A DNA stretch of 64,000 nucleotides from Glandiceps talaboti (taxonomy: Eukaryota > Hemichordata > Enteropneusta > Spengelidae): positions 1,534,501-1,598,500 of the forward strand of contig NC_135564.1 in the NCBI RefSeq assembly GCF_964340395.1, read 5' to 3'. Each line of letters begins with the position of its first letter. Within the stretch, counting starts at the first letter, position 1. The notes beneath the pieces are model-generated. The model made no database searches. It saw only the letters and a list, made by a program, of their open reading frames with translations, and was not told the origin of the DNA. Shown piece after piece: positions 1 to 11,681 of the stretch. Position numbers and translations under genes: made by a program.

Positions 1-645
1 TGTCTACTAGTCTCTGCTACTCAGTGGAGATTATCAAAGATCTGTCTGCTAGTCTCTGCTACTCCGTGGAGATTATCAAAGATCTGTCTGCTAGTCTCTG
101 CTACTCAGTGGAGATTATCAAAGATCTGTCTGCTAGTCTCTGCTACTCAGTGGAGATTATCAAAGATCTGTCTACTTATCTCTGCTACTCAGTGGAGATT
201 ATCAAAGTTCTGTCTGCTAGTCTCTGCTACTTGGAGATTATCAAAGATCTGTCTGCTAGTCTCTGCTACTCAATGGAGATCATCGAAGCTCTGTTTACTC
301 ATCTCTGCTACTCAGTGGAGATTATCAAAGCTCTGTCTGCTAGTCTGCTACTCAGTGGAGATTATCAAAGCTCTGTCTGCTACTCAGTGGAGATTATCAA
401 AGCTCTGTCTGCTAGTCTCTGCTACTCAGTAGAGATTATCAAAGATCTGTCTACTTATCTCCGCTACTCAGTAGAGATTATCAAAGATATGTCTACTTAT
501 CTCTGCTACTCAGTAGAGATTATCAAAGATCTGTCTACTTATCTCTGCTACTCAGTAGAGATTATCAAAGATCTGTCTACTAGTCTCTGCTACTCAGTGG
601 AGATTATCAAAGTTCTGTCTACTTATCTCTGCTACTCAGTAGAGA
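1..645. repeat. 42-bp minisatellite, about 15 copies, cut by window edge
   Basis: Tandem units of 42 bp built around GAGATTATCAAAGATCTGTC then TGCTAGTCTCTGCTACTCAG. Copies differ by point changes (AGATCT/AGTTCT/AGCTCT; TGCTAGT/TACTTAT) and a few are internally shortened (around 225-235 and 340-385). Because 42 is a multiple of three, one plus-strand frame stays open from 24 to 683 as a 14-residue peptide repeat. I see no splice signals or domain supporting translation, so I treat it as non-coding. It lies in what would be an intron of the minus-strand RING gene. The array continues past the left edge. Confidence 0.93.
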
Positions 646-1029
646 CTACAGACATGACAGGAGCTCCAACCATTACTATTTGACAGTTTAATGTTTCACT
701 TTAAAAGGACAACATGAAATATAGTGTCTGAAATACATTTTACGACTTGTACAGTAAATGTATATCTGAAAATGAATTAACAAGGTTTCATGCTACGGAA
801 GCAGGTGCAGTAAACTGTTATAGACAGGATTATTACATTTACAAAGACATAATTCATACCAGTGTCACTAATAAAATACTGCTGAATGTGAATATTCTTC
901 ACACTCACTCACATCTTACAGGCTAACCCACCACTTGCCATTATAAAATTCTATTCATTTCATAAGTTTACAACACCTAGATTTTAGGCACTCCTGTTAA
1001 TCACTCACTATTATAAATTAGCAACAGGT

Positions 1030-1345
1030 CACTCGGAGGTCATTGCAATGAATCCTGTACAAATTCTATGCTCTCCATGGAGTTGAGGGAGTGTAATGGG
1101 TTGTACCATTATAGGTCTATGCCAGGCAGGTACAGATTCTATGCTCTCCAGGGAGTTGAGGGAGTGTAATGGGTTGTGCCGTTATAGGTCTATGCCAGGC
1201 AGTACAGATTATATGCTCTCCTGGGAGTTGAGGGAGTGTAATGGGTTGTACCATTATAGGTCTGTGCCAGGCAGTACAGATTATATGCTCTCCTGGGAGT
1301 TGAGGGAGTGTAATGGGTTGTACCATTATAGGTCTGTGCTAGGAA
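1030..1345. repeat. 72-bp tandem repeat derived from a SINE-like element
   Basis: About four units with a 72-bp period (TACAGATT recurs at 1131, 1203 and 1275). Each holds GGGAGTTGAGGGAGTGTAAT and a CATTATAGGTCTRTGCCAGG segment. The unit matches, in reverse complement, the middle of the dispersed element at about 26008-26310 (GAGTTGAGGAAGTGTAAAGG and the following segment). Open frames on both strands here are by-products of a period divisible by three. Confidence 0.88.
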
Positions 1346-1481
1346 TAATAATTGCACACTTCTTTGAGTATTTGTAGGAATAGGAAGTACATGTAAATGT
1401 ATTCTATAGCTTTCAATTTACAGACAAAATGTCTTCAACTACAGAGATTGAACGAGTAAATGTTAAAGTTCATATACTTAC

Positions 1482-1631
1482 TTTCACATAACGGACATTC
1501 ATCTGTATTAAACATACAACTGTAACACCTTGCATGGCCACATGCATCCGTCAATTTACGCTTCTTTCCCTTGTCGAAGGGAAGGTTGCAGACAGGACAA
1601 CAGGCGAGGCTTACTTCCATTATTACAGCAT
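1482..1631 (-). CDS. RING finger (C3HC4) exon of a putative E3 ubiquitin ligase
   Basis: On the minus strand a pyrimidine-rich tract ending TTCATTAG precedes the exon start at 1631. A strong donor follows the exon end at 1482 (AAA then GTAAGT). The exon encodes a full cross-brace RING with spacing C-x2-C-x15-C-x-H-x2-C-x2-C-x6-C-x2-C, beginning CCPVCNLPF and including CGHARCYSC and CPLC. That pattern of zinc ligands is diagnostic of RING domains, which usually recruit E2 enzymes for ubiquitin transfer. The frame is open through the acceptor if the incoming phase is 1; otherwise translation could start at the in-exon ATG (1618-1620), just before GAAGTAAGC. The outgoing phase is 1, and the rest of the protein must lie beyond the left edge. 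I do not recognise the specific family member. The RING call is strong; the gene model around it is inferred. Confidence 0.82.
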
Positions 1632-2078
1632 CTAATGAAGGAACAAAAAAAATTCAAAAAATTATCAGTTACGGAAATTAACATCTGAAATCAGGAATAT
1701 ACAACTGTATCAGGATATTAAATTTGCTTTGAGAATGTATTCTGCTGACAAATCTGGTGCCAAAAATCACAATGTTCAATGACTGATTATTTCCTATGGG
1801 CCATATTATTTAATGATCCATTTTATATCAAATTATGAATGATGTCATAAAAACGAACACTATACAAATATAGTATAATTATAGTTATGCTTGAAAAGAT
1901 TTTCAATTTGTCGTTATAAAATTAGATGTTGAATGAATGAATAATTATTTTTTTTACAAAAAATCCAGTGACATGACTGAATACAAAATATGTAACTACA
2001 TTTTGTAATAGTACATGCATGTCAAACCTAACTACTGTACACATATATATCCTTAGTGGGTGTGTGTACATGTATAAT

Positions 2079-2221
2079 GTTAGAAGACGAGTCAACTGTT
2101 TTCATCCTTACAAACCACATGGTGTCAATACTACTATTGTGAAACCTGTGTGTATGTATGTTAGAAAATGAGTTTTCATCCTTACAAACGACATGGTGTC
2201 AACACTACTATTGTGAAACCC
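2079..2221. repeat. Two-copy tandem duplication, about 75 bp
   Basis: The segment TTTTCATCCTTACAAACSAC followed by ATGGTGTCAAYACTACTATT and GTGAAACC occurs twice in a row, with a TGTGTGTATGTATG spacer between the copies. Confidence 0.8.
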
Positions 2222-2354
2222 AAGATGACGGACCACAATCAGAATCACATCATGAACAAAATCACAAATCAATCTTAGCTCCCAAACAGTTCTTGTACAT
2301 GTTAGAAGCTAGTCAACCGATTGCCCTCACAAACTAGTTAAAATACTCATAATA

Positions 2355-2675
2355 ATGAACTCCCAGACGATGGACCACGGCATCATACATTGTGTGGTTG
2401 CATATAATGGACTGCCATAATGGTGGCCCCAGATTTGTGGACCACATCATTTATACTAAGGTATATCATGTAAGATATGGTTGTATACATGGGCCACCAT
2501 AATAGTGAACCCCCAGACGATGGACCACGACATACATACATGATGTGGTTGCATACATGGACCACCATAATGGTGGACCTCAGATTTGTGGACCACTATA
2601 AATGTACCTTCGAAGATGTGGTTGTATACATGGGCCACCATAATGGTGGACCCCAGATTTGTGAACCACTACATG
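2355..2675. repeat. Tandem repeat (about 150 bp with sub-repeats) holding CCACCATAATGGTGG palindromes
   Basis: Blocks containing CCAGACGATGGACCACG recur about 149 bp apart (near 2364 and 2513). Between them a shorter unit recurs: GTGGTTGTATACATGG, the CCACCATAATGGTGG motif, then CCCCAGATTTGTGGACCAC. The 15-bp CCACCATAATGGTGG is a perfect palindrome around a central A. Open frames on both strands are by-products of the repeat. Confidence 0.8.
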
Positions 2676-2699
2676 TATACTATACATTTTGTATCATAC

Positions 2700-3990
2700 A
2701 TGTTGTGGTTGTACGAAGACATTGAATCCTCTCTTCAGATCTATAACTCCAACAGAACTACAGTACGTCTGCATGCAAAATACAACTAAAATACAGGGTA
2801 CCAGTAGATATACTATGTGTACATGCTTGTTATAATCAAAATTATATACATGTATGTGTTCAGCATTTAGATATTTCAATTCATTTGTACATTTTCAGTT
2901 ACACCCATATTATTCAACCCATTGACTGTTGTGCAAATAAACACTATGTTAAACAAAGGCATATTTTCAAACCTCAAAACATACTGTACTATGTAATAGT
3001 ATGTCTGTTTTCTTTACTTGTACTGTATATGAACCTTGGTGACCTGCACAGACATTCAACTGTGTGCCTCCACTTCCTATGGCACCACTAACACTAACAG
3101 TTCACAAAGTAAACAATAACACAGTGCCTTACTGGTAGACTCAGACAGATGGTGGATCACAATCAAATTGGTGAACGACAAAATACCCATTATTTTACAC
3201 AAAACAGTTCATATTAATGATGACAGCTCATCTGTACAAAGGTTCAGTCTAAGTTAATGGATTTATTAAAATTAAATTAAATCAAATTAAATTTTGGTGC
3301 AATAGGAAGTTAAATCATGTTAACAACAACATTGAGAAACAGAGAAACTGGGTGGTTCATTTTTACACCTACAAGCTTTTGTCTACAGCAATGTTTGTAT
3401 GAAAAGCATAAAGTCCACTGCTAGACACAGACAGACGCAATAAAACTGAAAGTTATCTAGCAATGAAAGTCTTTCATATTTACACACCACATTCTTGAGA
3501 CATGATGACATACAAGGGTAATGTGTTAAACTGTTCACTGGGGGAGGACATGACCTTGACCTCTCAGTAACAATAAACAATTATCAATTCTCTAGTCAGT
3601 GTTTGACTCATAATTTTCCAAATGAATTCCCATACAACTAAACACAGGTGACCTCATAAATCATAGAAACTGTAACACAATATATTGTATATAAGTGAAG
3701 TCAGTCACTCTCAATAATAATTAATTCATCATATACATCTATCATCTCAGATGATAATCTAGTATCAAAATTTAAGTTATTATGTTACAAACAACCATTT
3801 TTAGAGTCACTAGAAATTATCGTTTTGCCTTTCAAGAAATTTCAATAGCCTTAGTGAAAATGAAAATATTATAAGTAAAAGAAATATATTCTTTGCATTC
3901 TGTAATTTTTTATGTATAACCTATAACATACCTTGTATAGAACCTATCAAGGACAATACTATATAGTTATATTTAAAGCTGATCACTGAC
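2700..3990. other. Non-repetitive AT-rich stretch, nothing recognised
   Basis: No splice-bounded coding sequence or RNA gene seen. A short TTAAATTAAATTAAATC-type run lies near 3270. Confidence 0.5.
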
Positions 3991-3993
3991 ATT

Positions 3994-4250
3994 GAACTTT
4001 TTAAAGGTGAACTTAAAACAAATCTGTTTAAACAATATTATAAACTGTATTGATGTATTACCACATGTCTTTTATTTAGTAGTCATTTTAGCCTTTTTGT
4101 AATTATTGTAAACAATTTGTTGTTTTTAGCTTTATTATATTGTTTTACCACGCTTTTAAATCTATTTTATGTACAGCGCTTTTAAATATTAATAAATAGA
4201 AAAGGCACTTTAGAAAATAAATAAACTTTAAACTTTAAACTTTATATTTG
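3994..4250 (+). mobile_element. Degraded 3' end of a non-LTR retrotransposon (CR1/L2-like)
   Basis: A 19-residue frame at 3994-4053 ends in a stop and reads ELFKGELKTNLFKQYYKLY. It resembles the lysine-rich LKTxLF ending common at the C-terminus of CR1/L2-type reverse transcriptase proteins. It is followed by an AT-rich 3' tail containing CAGCGCTTTTAAATATTAATAAATA and a short repeated end (AAACTTTAAACTTTAAACTTT, 4224-4244). No upstream reverse transcriptase motifs are visible, so this would be a severely 5'-truncated copy. The assignment rests on a short peptide and general tail form. Confidence 0.4.
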
Positions 4251-4819
4251 AAGGTACAAGTCAACATATGACAGATTTTATACATTTTCTCTATAACTTT
4301 GAAAATTGTATTTTAATATTTTCTCAGATTTGAAGGTATATAAACCCGACAAATATGAATTTCACACCTTTTCCTTTCATATTGGATGACTGTGACAATT
4401 GCCAGCTACAATCTACAATCATGTGTTCATTACCCACTGAGTCACATTTGTGCGTATATATGCAAGTACAATACGGGTCAAGAATTGCTTTCGAATGGAC
4501 TAACATGGAGCTAAGCTAATCCAGGCAGGTATGCTATACCAGCATACGTATGTTAACAATGAGAAAGGTTAATGCCTGCACCAGTGCAAACACCAGTCTT
4601 TTAATCTGGTTTTAATATCTGACTGACACAAGACTTCCCAAATGGAAACTTCATCATGTTTATTCCATTATATGCCATTATTTACATGGATGACAATAAT
4701 CTGATTTTAATGTGTTTAAAATAGCCTACTATCAGAATTTACCTATACATGTATACATATATATGTACCTATTTGCTTATATCCACAGAGTAGACATAAA
4801 CATTGCATGCCGAATACAC

Positions 4820-4972
4820 GCATGCACATACACACACTCATACATACATACATACATACATACACACACATACACACACACACCCACCACATGTACGCAT
4901 GCACATACACACATACATACATACATACATACATACACACACACATACATACACACACATACATATGCACGA
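4820..4972. repeat. CATA/CACA microsatellite
   Basis: Interrupted (CATA)n and (CACA)n tract. Apparent reading frames in all registers are Thr/His/Tyr or Cys/Val/Met low complexity and not genes. Confidence 0.95.
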
Positions 4973-4979
4973 TAAAAAA

Positions 4980-6050
4980 ATGTACCTATAGGTGATTCAA
5001 TATATGTAATATCAAAAAGCCCCAAAATATTCTAGTTTATGAATGCTCAGAGCTACATGTATAGCAGCTTTAGCTGTTATAGTCTAGATTCTAGGTCCTC
5101 AAGGCAATTGTGCTAACTAAACATCACCTCACATACATGTAGCATCAAAGGCACTGTCAAGGACTTGTTTGGAGCTGCAGACCAGAGATCCCCATCCTCA
5201 CCATTTATTTGCATACCTTTCAAGAGTAGATCCAAGGTGTTGTCACAAGTATACTGTAGCTGTAAAATGCATTCTGGTCAATACACACACCATTGTTTTG
5301 CTATAAAGCAATGAGACTGCTATTTCAAATGTTCTGACGACTCACTCATCACTGAAACAGCATCTTACCTCAACATCAATGTCCAATGTCCATTGCAGAG
5401 TTAAACTCTAACGTTTCAATTTTGAACTGGCAAATTGTGAAATGCGGTATAATCTTCACTTAATGAAAGTAATCCGCTGATTTCATCAAAATTAACCATC
5501 AGAAGGAAGACCTACACATTGTAATAACATTTAGTATTTGATCAGATTACGGTAATAGGAGAGTCTATGCCTGTACAATTTAGCATCGTGGCTGTAGACC
5601 GCATCAATCAATGACACTTTGTGAAATCCAAATGTCATCTCAACAGTGCAAAACTAATTACTAATCTATTTATAACATTGTGAAGTTAGTATTCCTTACA
5701 GATACCTTGCTACTGTATTTGAAAATGTAATGTAGTCAGCGATCTTCTGTTTTATTATATCGGTATCATTTGACTGACCTACAGCATGCAATGCTAGAAT
5801 CCATATCAAATATCTTTCACCGACACAGGGTTAGATTTTATTAGACACAATACATATCATACGAGACATCTTCAGAAGCTTATCTTTACGATAAAATATT
5901 TCTTATTATTTGCAACTGGTATTTATATATTGGGAGGCCTCCTACTTCAGACTATATTTCATATTTTAATCATACAACCTTTTAATATTGATGGATCTTT
6001 GCATTTTCGTTTCAAGACTGTAAATGTAAAGTATGTTGTTTCATTCAGCC
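4980..6050. other. Non-repetitive stretch, nothing recognised
   Basis: No supported coding exon, RNA gene or clear repeat seen. Confidence 0.45.
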
Positions 6051-6056
6051 ATCTGT

Positions 6057-6340
6057 CAAGAAGTGGTATCTGATAGGGTTAGTGGCTTAAAGGGGCATGT
6101 AAGATATGTTGTGTCTCCAGCTATATGATAGAAGGGGTATCTCATAGGGTTAGTGGCTTAAAGGGGCATGTAAGATATGTTGTGTCTCCAGCTATATGAT
6201 AGAAGGGGTATCTCATAGGGTTAGTGGCTTAAAGGGGCATGTAAGATATGTTGTGTCTCCAGCTATATGATAGAAGGGGTATCTCATAGGGTTAGTGGCT
6301 TAAAGGGGCATATAAGATATGTTGTCTTGTTCAGCTATAT
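6057..6340. repeat. 71-bp tandem repeat, about 4 copies
   Basis: The unit AGAAGGGGTATCTCATAGGG then TTAGTGGCTTAAAGGGGCAT then GTAAGATATGTTGTGTCTCC recurs with a 71-bp period (GAAGG at 6131 and 6202). Copies are nearly identical, suggesting recent expansion. The array abuts the dispersed element that begins at 6342. Confidence 0.92.
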
Positions 6341-6341
6341 A

Positions 6342-6505
6342 GAACCCTATGATGCACGAGTGTAAGTGTGGCATACTCAACATATATTATTTGTATGCAG
6401 GTTATACTATAATGATTTCGGTATTGCATTGCTGCAGTGCAAATACCACTAGTATGTGCTGGAATCAGTGCAAGTAATCTCTGGTACATATGTAATAATA
6501 ATCAG
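6342..6505 (+). mobile_element. Dispersed element family A, plus-oriented short copy
   Basis: Begins AACCCTATGATGCACGAGTG and ends with GTATTGCATTGC, TGCAAATACCACTAGTATGT and TCTCTGGTACATATGTAATA. The same left and right ends occur at 56020-56405, but here the interior is deleted. It faces an inverted copy at 6715-7067, making a foldback arrangement. Confidence 0.7.
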
Positions 6506-6714
6506 GCTTGTCTTTCAAGAAACATTATCTGATAAGATGGGCAAGACAGTGGTGTGTTTGATGTTGCTAGCAAATACTCCAGTGGCTACATGTATCCCAG
6601 GCTTGAATCTCATGATCTGTCTTCACCCCAGCAGATATTCAACACAAAATAGCCTCTAGACTAGCTTGTAAATCGCAGAGCTTAGAATTCCATCAAAAGC
6701 CCTTTTTAATACGC

Positions 6715-7067
6715 TGAGCAATTATTTTCATATGCAGTGCAATACCGAAAACGCAATTGCATACCTGCATGCAAATGATATGCAAATGACGGAATGATTG
6801 TTCCTTGCACACACAGGATCAAGTGTGATTGCAAATTACAATTTTGATAGAAATTTCCTGTACTGGATAAACAAATTATTATATAATAATAACAACCTCA
6901 TACCACATGAGTACCAGTGTGGGTATACTCAGAGGTATTTGCACTCAGGTTTGTAGTGTTTTCTCCGGCACTTTCACTCCTTATGCTTGTGAAGGTATGA
7001 TGCAGAAAACACTTCAAACAATAGTACCTTGATTACGCCAAACTTGCAGCCACACATCATAGGGTTA
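6715..7067 (-). mobile_element. Dispersed element family A, minus-oriented copy
   Basis: Read on the minus strand it starts TAACCCTATGATGTGTGGCT. It continues through AGTGTTTTCTGCATC, GGAGAAAACACTACAAACC, TGAGTGCAAATACCTCTGAG and CATTTGCATGCAGGTATGCA, the same order of blocks as at 56020-56405. No protein-coding content; it looks like a non-autonomous element. Confidence 0.7.
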
Positions 7068-7384
7068 TGTTATAATATGGATTACGAGTATAGTGTGACT
7101 ACATTGTACAGAAAATAACTGTGCTAGTGGTATGTATACGCAATATAGTATGCAATCAACCTGGTAGCAACCATGGGTGTATAACAACTTTAGAAGGATA
7201 GATTGCAGTGAACCTTTAGAATCACTTTCTGACAGGGCGAGCATCTAGCTGAGCTCAGTTTTATCACCTACAGACTGGTACTAACAGTAACACCTCAACT
7301 GTGTGAGTTTTTAATAGAAAGTTGAAGGGTGAATGTTTGTACTTCTCTGGCCAACCAGCTCAGTGTTAAAATCAGGCTGGTATA

Positions 7385-7690
7385 CTAGAAATGAGTCCTT
7401 ACCTCTTGAACCACACTGTGTATGTCATAATGTTGGTATACTAGAAAAGGGCCTCTTGAGCTACACACACTGTGTATGTCATAATGTTGGTACAAATGTA
7501 TACTAGAAGGGATCCTTGCCTCTTGAGCTACACACACTGTGTATGTGATAATGTTGGTATACTAGAAAAGGGCCTCTTGAGCTACACACACTGTGTATGT
7601 CATAATGTTGGTATACTAGAAAGAGATCCTTGCCTCTTGAGCTACACACACTGTGTATGTCATAATGTCACTGGTATACTAAAGTAGAAG
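7385..7690. repeat. Tandem repeat with CACACACTGTGTATGTCATAAT core
   Basis: Units of about 53-65 bp containing GAGCTACACACACTGTGTAT, GTCATAATGTTGGTATACTA and GAAAAGGGCCTCTT or GAAGGGATCCTTGCCTCTT. Two alternating unit types give a higher-order pattern. CACACACTGTGT is itself near-palindromic. Confidence 0.88.
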
Positions 7691-8860
7691 CTAAAACCCA
7701 GACATACTTTTATACCTAATGTATACTATGGAACAAGAAAGCATGGATTCCTAGCAACAGTTCACCTTTAATACAACAAGTTGTTTGTATTGAATGACAA
7801 CTTGTCACTGGGTATACTTTTGTCACATTCTAACTCTATATTTGTATTGCCCTGTGACTTGACATTCTCAATGGTTACACTGATAAGCTTCTCATAATTG
7901 AGAAAACATTGGCTTATTGTTATTCCTATGTCATCTTTACTTGTACAACATACCCTGTGTAAATACTTTTTTCAGTATATACTAATCTACTTTTTTCAGT
8001 ATATACTAATCCCTACCAACACAAATAAGGCAGCAGTATTTGTTGACATGACATTTTAAACTGCTTGTCCTCCTTCACCCTATAATGTCACCCCCTTCTA
8101 CTACTATAGTTATACATTGTATATCTACTGACTGTACTTTGATGCCAACAAAGAGGAGCACTGACAACTAACATCAATGACCTGACCTATATTCTGTTTA
8201 CCCATGTCAACCTATAAACAGTACCTTCTTTACAAATGACTGTCACTTCAAATATACCATTTAACCATCATGCCAAGACATCGTTGCTGTGCTAGAGTTA
8301 TATTTTCTTGTTTTCTTTTTTCCACACTGTACAATACAATTACAGTACAATACATGGTACAAATGTGATTGTACAATCAAAATTCTCATTTTAATCAATT
8401 AATACACATCATTTGTATATAATCCAATAAAATACATTTTTCTATACATTAAATAATTTATACTTTGGTGTTTCAAAAGAAGGTACTTTTTATCACACCT
8501 CCATATCAGTAATACCTAGACATTAGACTGGTTAGCCTACAACACTTGCTATCTATATGTAACTTAATACTAGACAGTAGCGAACAACATTGCCAACCCA
8601 CATAGCCAAGTCTCTGGGCTACAAACAGATTGATTTATCTGTTTATTCCTTCCTTTGTTACGGTTTTCCACCTGATTAAAAGTTAAATATTATTAACATG
8701 TAAAATAGATAATATTGATTTTTGAGAATATACCGTACCTCATACTTGCATCCATTAATGTCATCTCTTTATATACAGTAATATTGAGATATTTTTTAAT
8801 AAACATAAGTACTCTACATGTATAAATTATAATCTGTAACTCATCAATAATACTGCAATA
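7690..8860. other. Mostly non-repetitive stretch
   Basis: Only a 23-bp direct duplication (CTACTTTTTTCAGTATATACTAAT-type, about 7965-8012) stands out. No supported coding exon seen. Confidence 0.5.
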
Positions 8861-8861
8861 T

Positions 8862-9240
8862 TCACACATCTAAGAATCAATGTCTAAATCATAATGTGTA
8901 ACTGATCAACAGACTGCAGTATTCACACATCAAGAATCAATGTCTAAATCATAATCTGTAACTGATCAACAGACTGCAGTATTCACACATCTAAGAATCA
9001 ATGTCTAAATCATAATGTGTAACTCATCAACAATACTGCAGTATTCACACATCTAAGAATCAATGTCTAAATCATAATCTGTAACTCATCAACAATACTG
9101 CAGTATTCACACATCTAAGAATCAATGTCTAAATCATAATGTGTAACTGATCAACAGACTGCAGTATTCACACATCTAAGAATCAATGTCTAAATCATAA
9201 TGTGTAACTGATCAACAATACTGCAGTATTCATGATTCTA
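8862..9240. repeat. 60-62-bp tandem repeat, about 6 copies
   Basis: The unit AAGAATCAATGTCTAAATCA then TAATGTGTAACTGATCAACA then GACTGCAGTATTCACACATC recurs with TGTCTAAATC at 8881, 8941, 9002 and 9064 and onward. Two variants alternate (GATCAACAGACTGCAG versus CATCAACAATACTGCAG). Confidence 0.92.
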
Positions 9241-11545
9241 TGAATCGATGAGACAGTATCATTCCATGGCATATTATTCCATCATTTCAGAGATGTTAAA
9301 TACTAAATAAATAAATAGTTGCAGTTTGTAACAGATGGATTGAAACATTATAATTGTGTCTCATATCATATTTTACTGCCTTGCTGTCTCCATATTTTTA
9401 TCACCTAAATTGTAATTGTTGGATCAAAACATTCAATTTACACCTCATAAATAAAAAAAATTATTATATTTTATTGTCTCACTGTCTTCATATTTTTATC
9501 ACCTACATTTGTACCTTCCTAGCATTATTCCCCAATGCATCATTACAGGTCGTTACTATGGTAACAAGACAAGATATGACCTTTCAGACTGATTTGAATG
9601 AAGGTAATAACAGCTATGTAGAAATACCTCCGGTATGGATATTGAATCCATTTCATATGTAATCATTTTAAGAAAACTGTTTTCTGAAGAAGATAATCCT
9701 TGTCATTTTGCATGAAAAAAAGACTATTATTTTTTGCATCATTTTGAAGAAATCTTACTCATGGGGATAGAAATCAGTACAACTATGAAAGTAAAGAATA
9801 CAGGCAAAAATGTAAAATTGGACCCAAAAATCCTCAACCTCTTTTCTCTGAGGGTACACTAAATAATGCAAAGTATTGCAAAGCTGTGAAAGATTCACTT
9901 GGATGGTTCGAAAAGCAATGGAAGAGATGATATCTGCTGTCTGTGCCTAACATTGTAAGTTTCCCAGAATGCCTCACTCCAGAACACAGAAAGTATCTTC
10001 TAAGCCAGAATGATAGTTTTCATAACTCTATTTCAGAGAGGTTGCAGAATGATAGAGTGGGTGAAAATGATTTATCTGGATGATCCTTATAAAAGCATGA
10101 AGAAATACAGCTAAGATTAAATTACCCTTACCCTTGTCCCCTTTTAATGACGAAAGTAAGAAAATATAGTTGAACTTGTGTAAGCTTTTCTATCGTAGGA
10201 TCCTCTAAGGGACTATTCTTCAATCCTGGATCATCACAATAGTGTATCTTAATAAGAATCACATGGGATTCAAATTGTGTAATTTGACTCGAAAACGTCA
10301 CAGTAAATTAAATGACTGACATGTCTGAAAAAAATTAGTAACCTGGTGTGTGTCACTAAATTTTCAATCACATAAATTTGCAGCTTGATCATTCTTTTTG
10401 TTCTGAACCAACATATACCAACACTTTATAAAATCTGTTCTGTTTTAATAGTTGGGTTTATAAATACATACTGCAATTCATACCAGTAACCTCTCATCTT
10501 TTTAGACTTATTGGAATCACACAGATGGAGCCAGACAGACAACATAATATACTTTTCTATTTACTTTGGTCTATTCAGACAAAAAAAAGTATGATGTTTA
10601 GGAATTACTGTCAGTGAAGCTATTGATTAGAATTTAAAGAACTCATTGATGTAACAGATGTTACGTACAACTGTTTCCATCTTCAGATTAATGGCACAGG
10701 TTTCAATAAGCGGTACACAACCAGGACCACAAAGACATAACAACTTCAGGGCAAAAGAACAGATAAAAGGCACTGTATGCTTCATTATTTGATCTTAATA
10801 CATGTATGGCTGTTACATTTGATCATATTGTCACATATAAAAGTGTTCCAACATTCACATTTACAATTAATTTCCATGTAACATATTGGCTGCCACCGTA
10901 TTGCATTTTTGTACATGTTGTTGTTCATGAATGTGTTCCATAAAATGTAAAAAGGAAATTCAAACTAATATGCTGCCATAAACATTTCATTGTATGTAGC
11001 TTTTAAGCTATAAATTGAGGACACAATATAGGTATCTCTCTTCTGAATACAGACAGTGTACCTGCACTAACATACATATAGTAAATCATATACAGTGTTG
11101 ATCTTTACTAGTACTAGTATGTCATTGCAGTACCCACATTCTACACTTTGGAGGGACTTTCGTATGATGAGGTGGTATTATGATATAACTGAGTGGAATT
11201 ATTTTGACTTGTAATGTTTGGTTCATTTTTTAAAATAAACCGGGAGCTTTTTTCTTCTTTTTTTTTGGTAAATGTATTCAGTTTCTTTCTATGAACTTGC
11301 AATAAAAACAAGTTAAATAAAAATAATAATGGATTTTAAATTTGACAGAAGGACAATGCATTCTGCATTTGAAACCTTAAAGACTTTGCTACACATTCTT
11401 ACAAGGGACTACGGTCATCACACATGACAGGTTACAATGATGATAAATAAATATAAAATATATCATTAATGTGTAAGTATTTCCTATAATTGAGTGCATT
11501 CATTCTTATAAATTATATTGCTAAAAATTATTCTATAATGAGGAT
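9241..11545. other. AT-rich stretch, nothing recognised
   Basis: A 102-codon plus-strand open frame (9354-9662) exists but is low complexity, has no recognisable domain and lacks splice support. I see no gene here. Confidence 0.5.
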
Positions 11546-11547
11546 TA

Positions 11548-11630
11548 ATGTCTATGTATGTATGTATGTATGTATGTATGTATGTATGTATGTATGTATG
11601 TATGTATGTATGTATGTATGTATGTATGTA

Positions 11631-11681
<51 letters not shown>
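11548..11681. repeat. (ATGT)n(CTGT)n compound microsatellite
   Basis: An uninterrupted TATG/ATGT run switches to TGTC/CTGT near 11632. Frames across it are low-complexity artefacts. Confidence 0.97.

Noticed and set aside
9354-9662. 102-codon plus-strand frame
   Set aside because: AT-rich, Cys/His/Leu/Tyr-biased sequence with no motif, no splice sites of quality and no neighbouring exons.
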